64,000 nucleotides of DNA from Bolinopsis microptera (taxonomy: Eukaryota; Ctenophora; Tentaculata; Lobata; Bolinopsidae): assembly GCF_026151205.1 (NCBI RefSeq), contig NC_087082.1:7819908-7883907 (forward strand). Direction: 5' to 3'. Positions 63,606 through 64,000 of the stretch are shown here, piece after piece. Position 1 is the stretch's first letter; every line of letters begins with the position of its first letter. A model generated the notes under the pieces. That model saw only the letters and a list, made by a program, of their open reading frames with translations. It was not told the origin of the DNA and searched no databases. A program made the position numbers and the translations under genes.

Positions 63606-64000
63606 TAATAACTGTCTTCATGTTCATTTAACCTCATCATGGACCATTCTGGTTCATATTTAAACCTTAAAGATTGAATATGAAGTATGAGACGGCACTG
63701 TGATATTTAATCAGGAAATTGGCCTTTTAGACTTATCAATCATAAGATTTAAGGGTTTAAGGTCAATACTATCCTACGTATGATATAAATCAGTGTCACC
63801 TAGTCTAGAAAGTAGCTAAGGATCCATTGGATCTATGCGATCTCCTCGGTCGACTCAGCCGAATGATAGCGAACTTAATTACGGGTTAAATGAGGAGGGG
63901 TACCTGTTCAAAGTTCAAGAAACTTCCTAGGATACCCCTTCAGTGCATACAGTAAACATAGTACTATTAACTATTAAACCATCGTGCCATCGTGCCATCC
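63606..64000. repeat. DCDC2 upstream region with dispersed repeat copy 2
   Basis: 63793-63945 matches 50975-51150 (CCTCGGTCGACTCAGCCGAA, GGATACCCCTTCAGT). It begins about 190 bp upstream of the DCDC2 ATG and may overlap its promoter. Confidence 0.7.

Overview
The window is AT-rich nuclear DNA from an animal, most likely an invertebrate and possibly an early-branching one; I cannot name the species. The reasons are GT-AG introns, four recognisable animal genes, and dense transposon debris (non-LTR retrotransposon pieces, a tRNA-derived SINE family, many short inverted-repeat elements, minisatellites). No CRISPR array, operon or bacterial gene is present. Exon models were built by eye from reading frame, splice-site consensus and remembered family sequences; every intron phase in the four main genes is consistent.

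Layout. 1-6 kb is a repeat graveyard: a reverse transcriptase fragment, an intact-looking but chimeric retrotransposon ORF1, and copies of a composite repeat. 6.1-9.4 kb (-) is a secreted, extremely lysine-rich 1076-aa repeat protein, with a 728-bp near-perfect palindrome starting 80 bp upstream of its ATG. 12.1-18.1 kb (+) is an LRP2BP-type Sel1-repeat gene (7 exons). 19.0-22.7 kb (-) is a cytochrome b561-family gene (5 exons) converging on LRP2BP; one intron is almost wholly a 2.4-kb inverted-repeat element and another is mostly a tetranucleotide repeat. 23.9-33.9 kb (+) is a UCKL1-type uridine-cytidine kinase with a C-terminal uracil phosphoribosyltransferase domain (12 exons), preceded by four more candidate first exons, all in phase 1. 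34-39 kb is intergenic repeat sequence. 39.2-63.6 kb (-) is a DCDC2-type double doublecortin-domain gene (about 17 exons) with a duplicated series of phase 1-1 acidic exons. Its intron 3 hosts, on the opposite strand, two tandemly duplicated genes for secreted lysine-rich repeat proteins (241 and 811 aa).

How the genes relate. The four conserved genes have unrelated housekeeping, membrane or cytoskeletal roles and form no pathway. The three lysine-rich secreted proteins are the unusual part. All have a signal peptide, a short acidic lead-in and then long arrays of basic repeats, which suggests extracellular matrix, capsule, adhesive or mineral-templating material. That role is inference from composition only. 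Other notable points are exon duplication in the doublecortin gene, a minisatellite that spans an LRP2BP splice donor, and several unrelated mobile elements whose ends are G or C runs.
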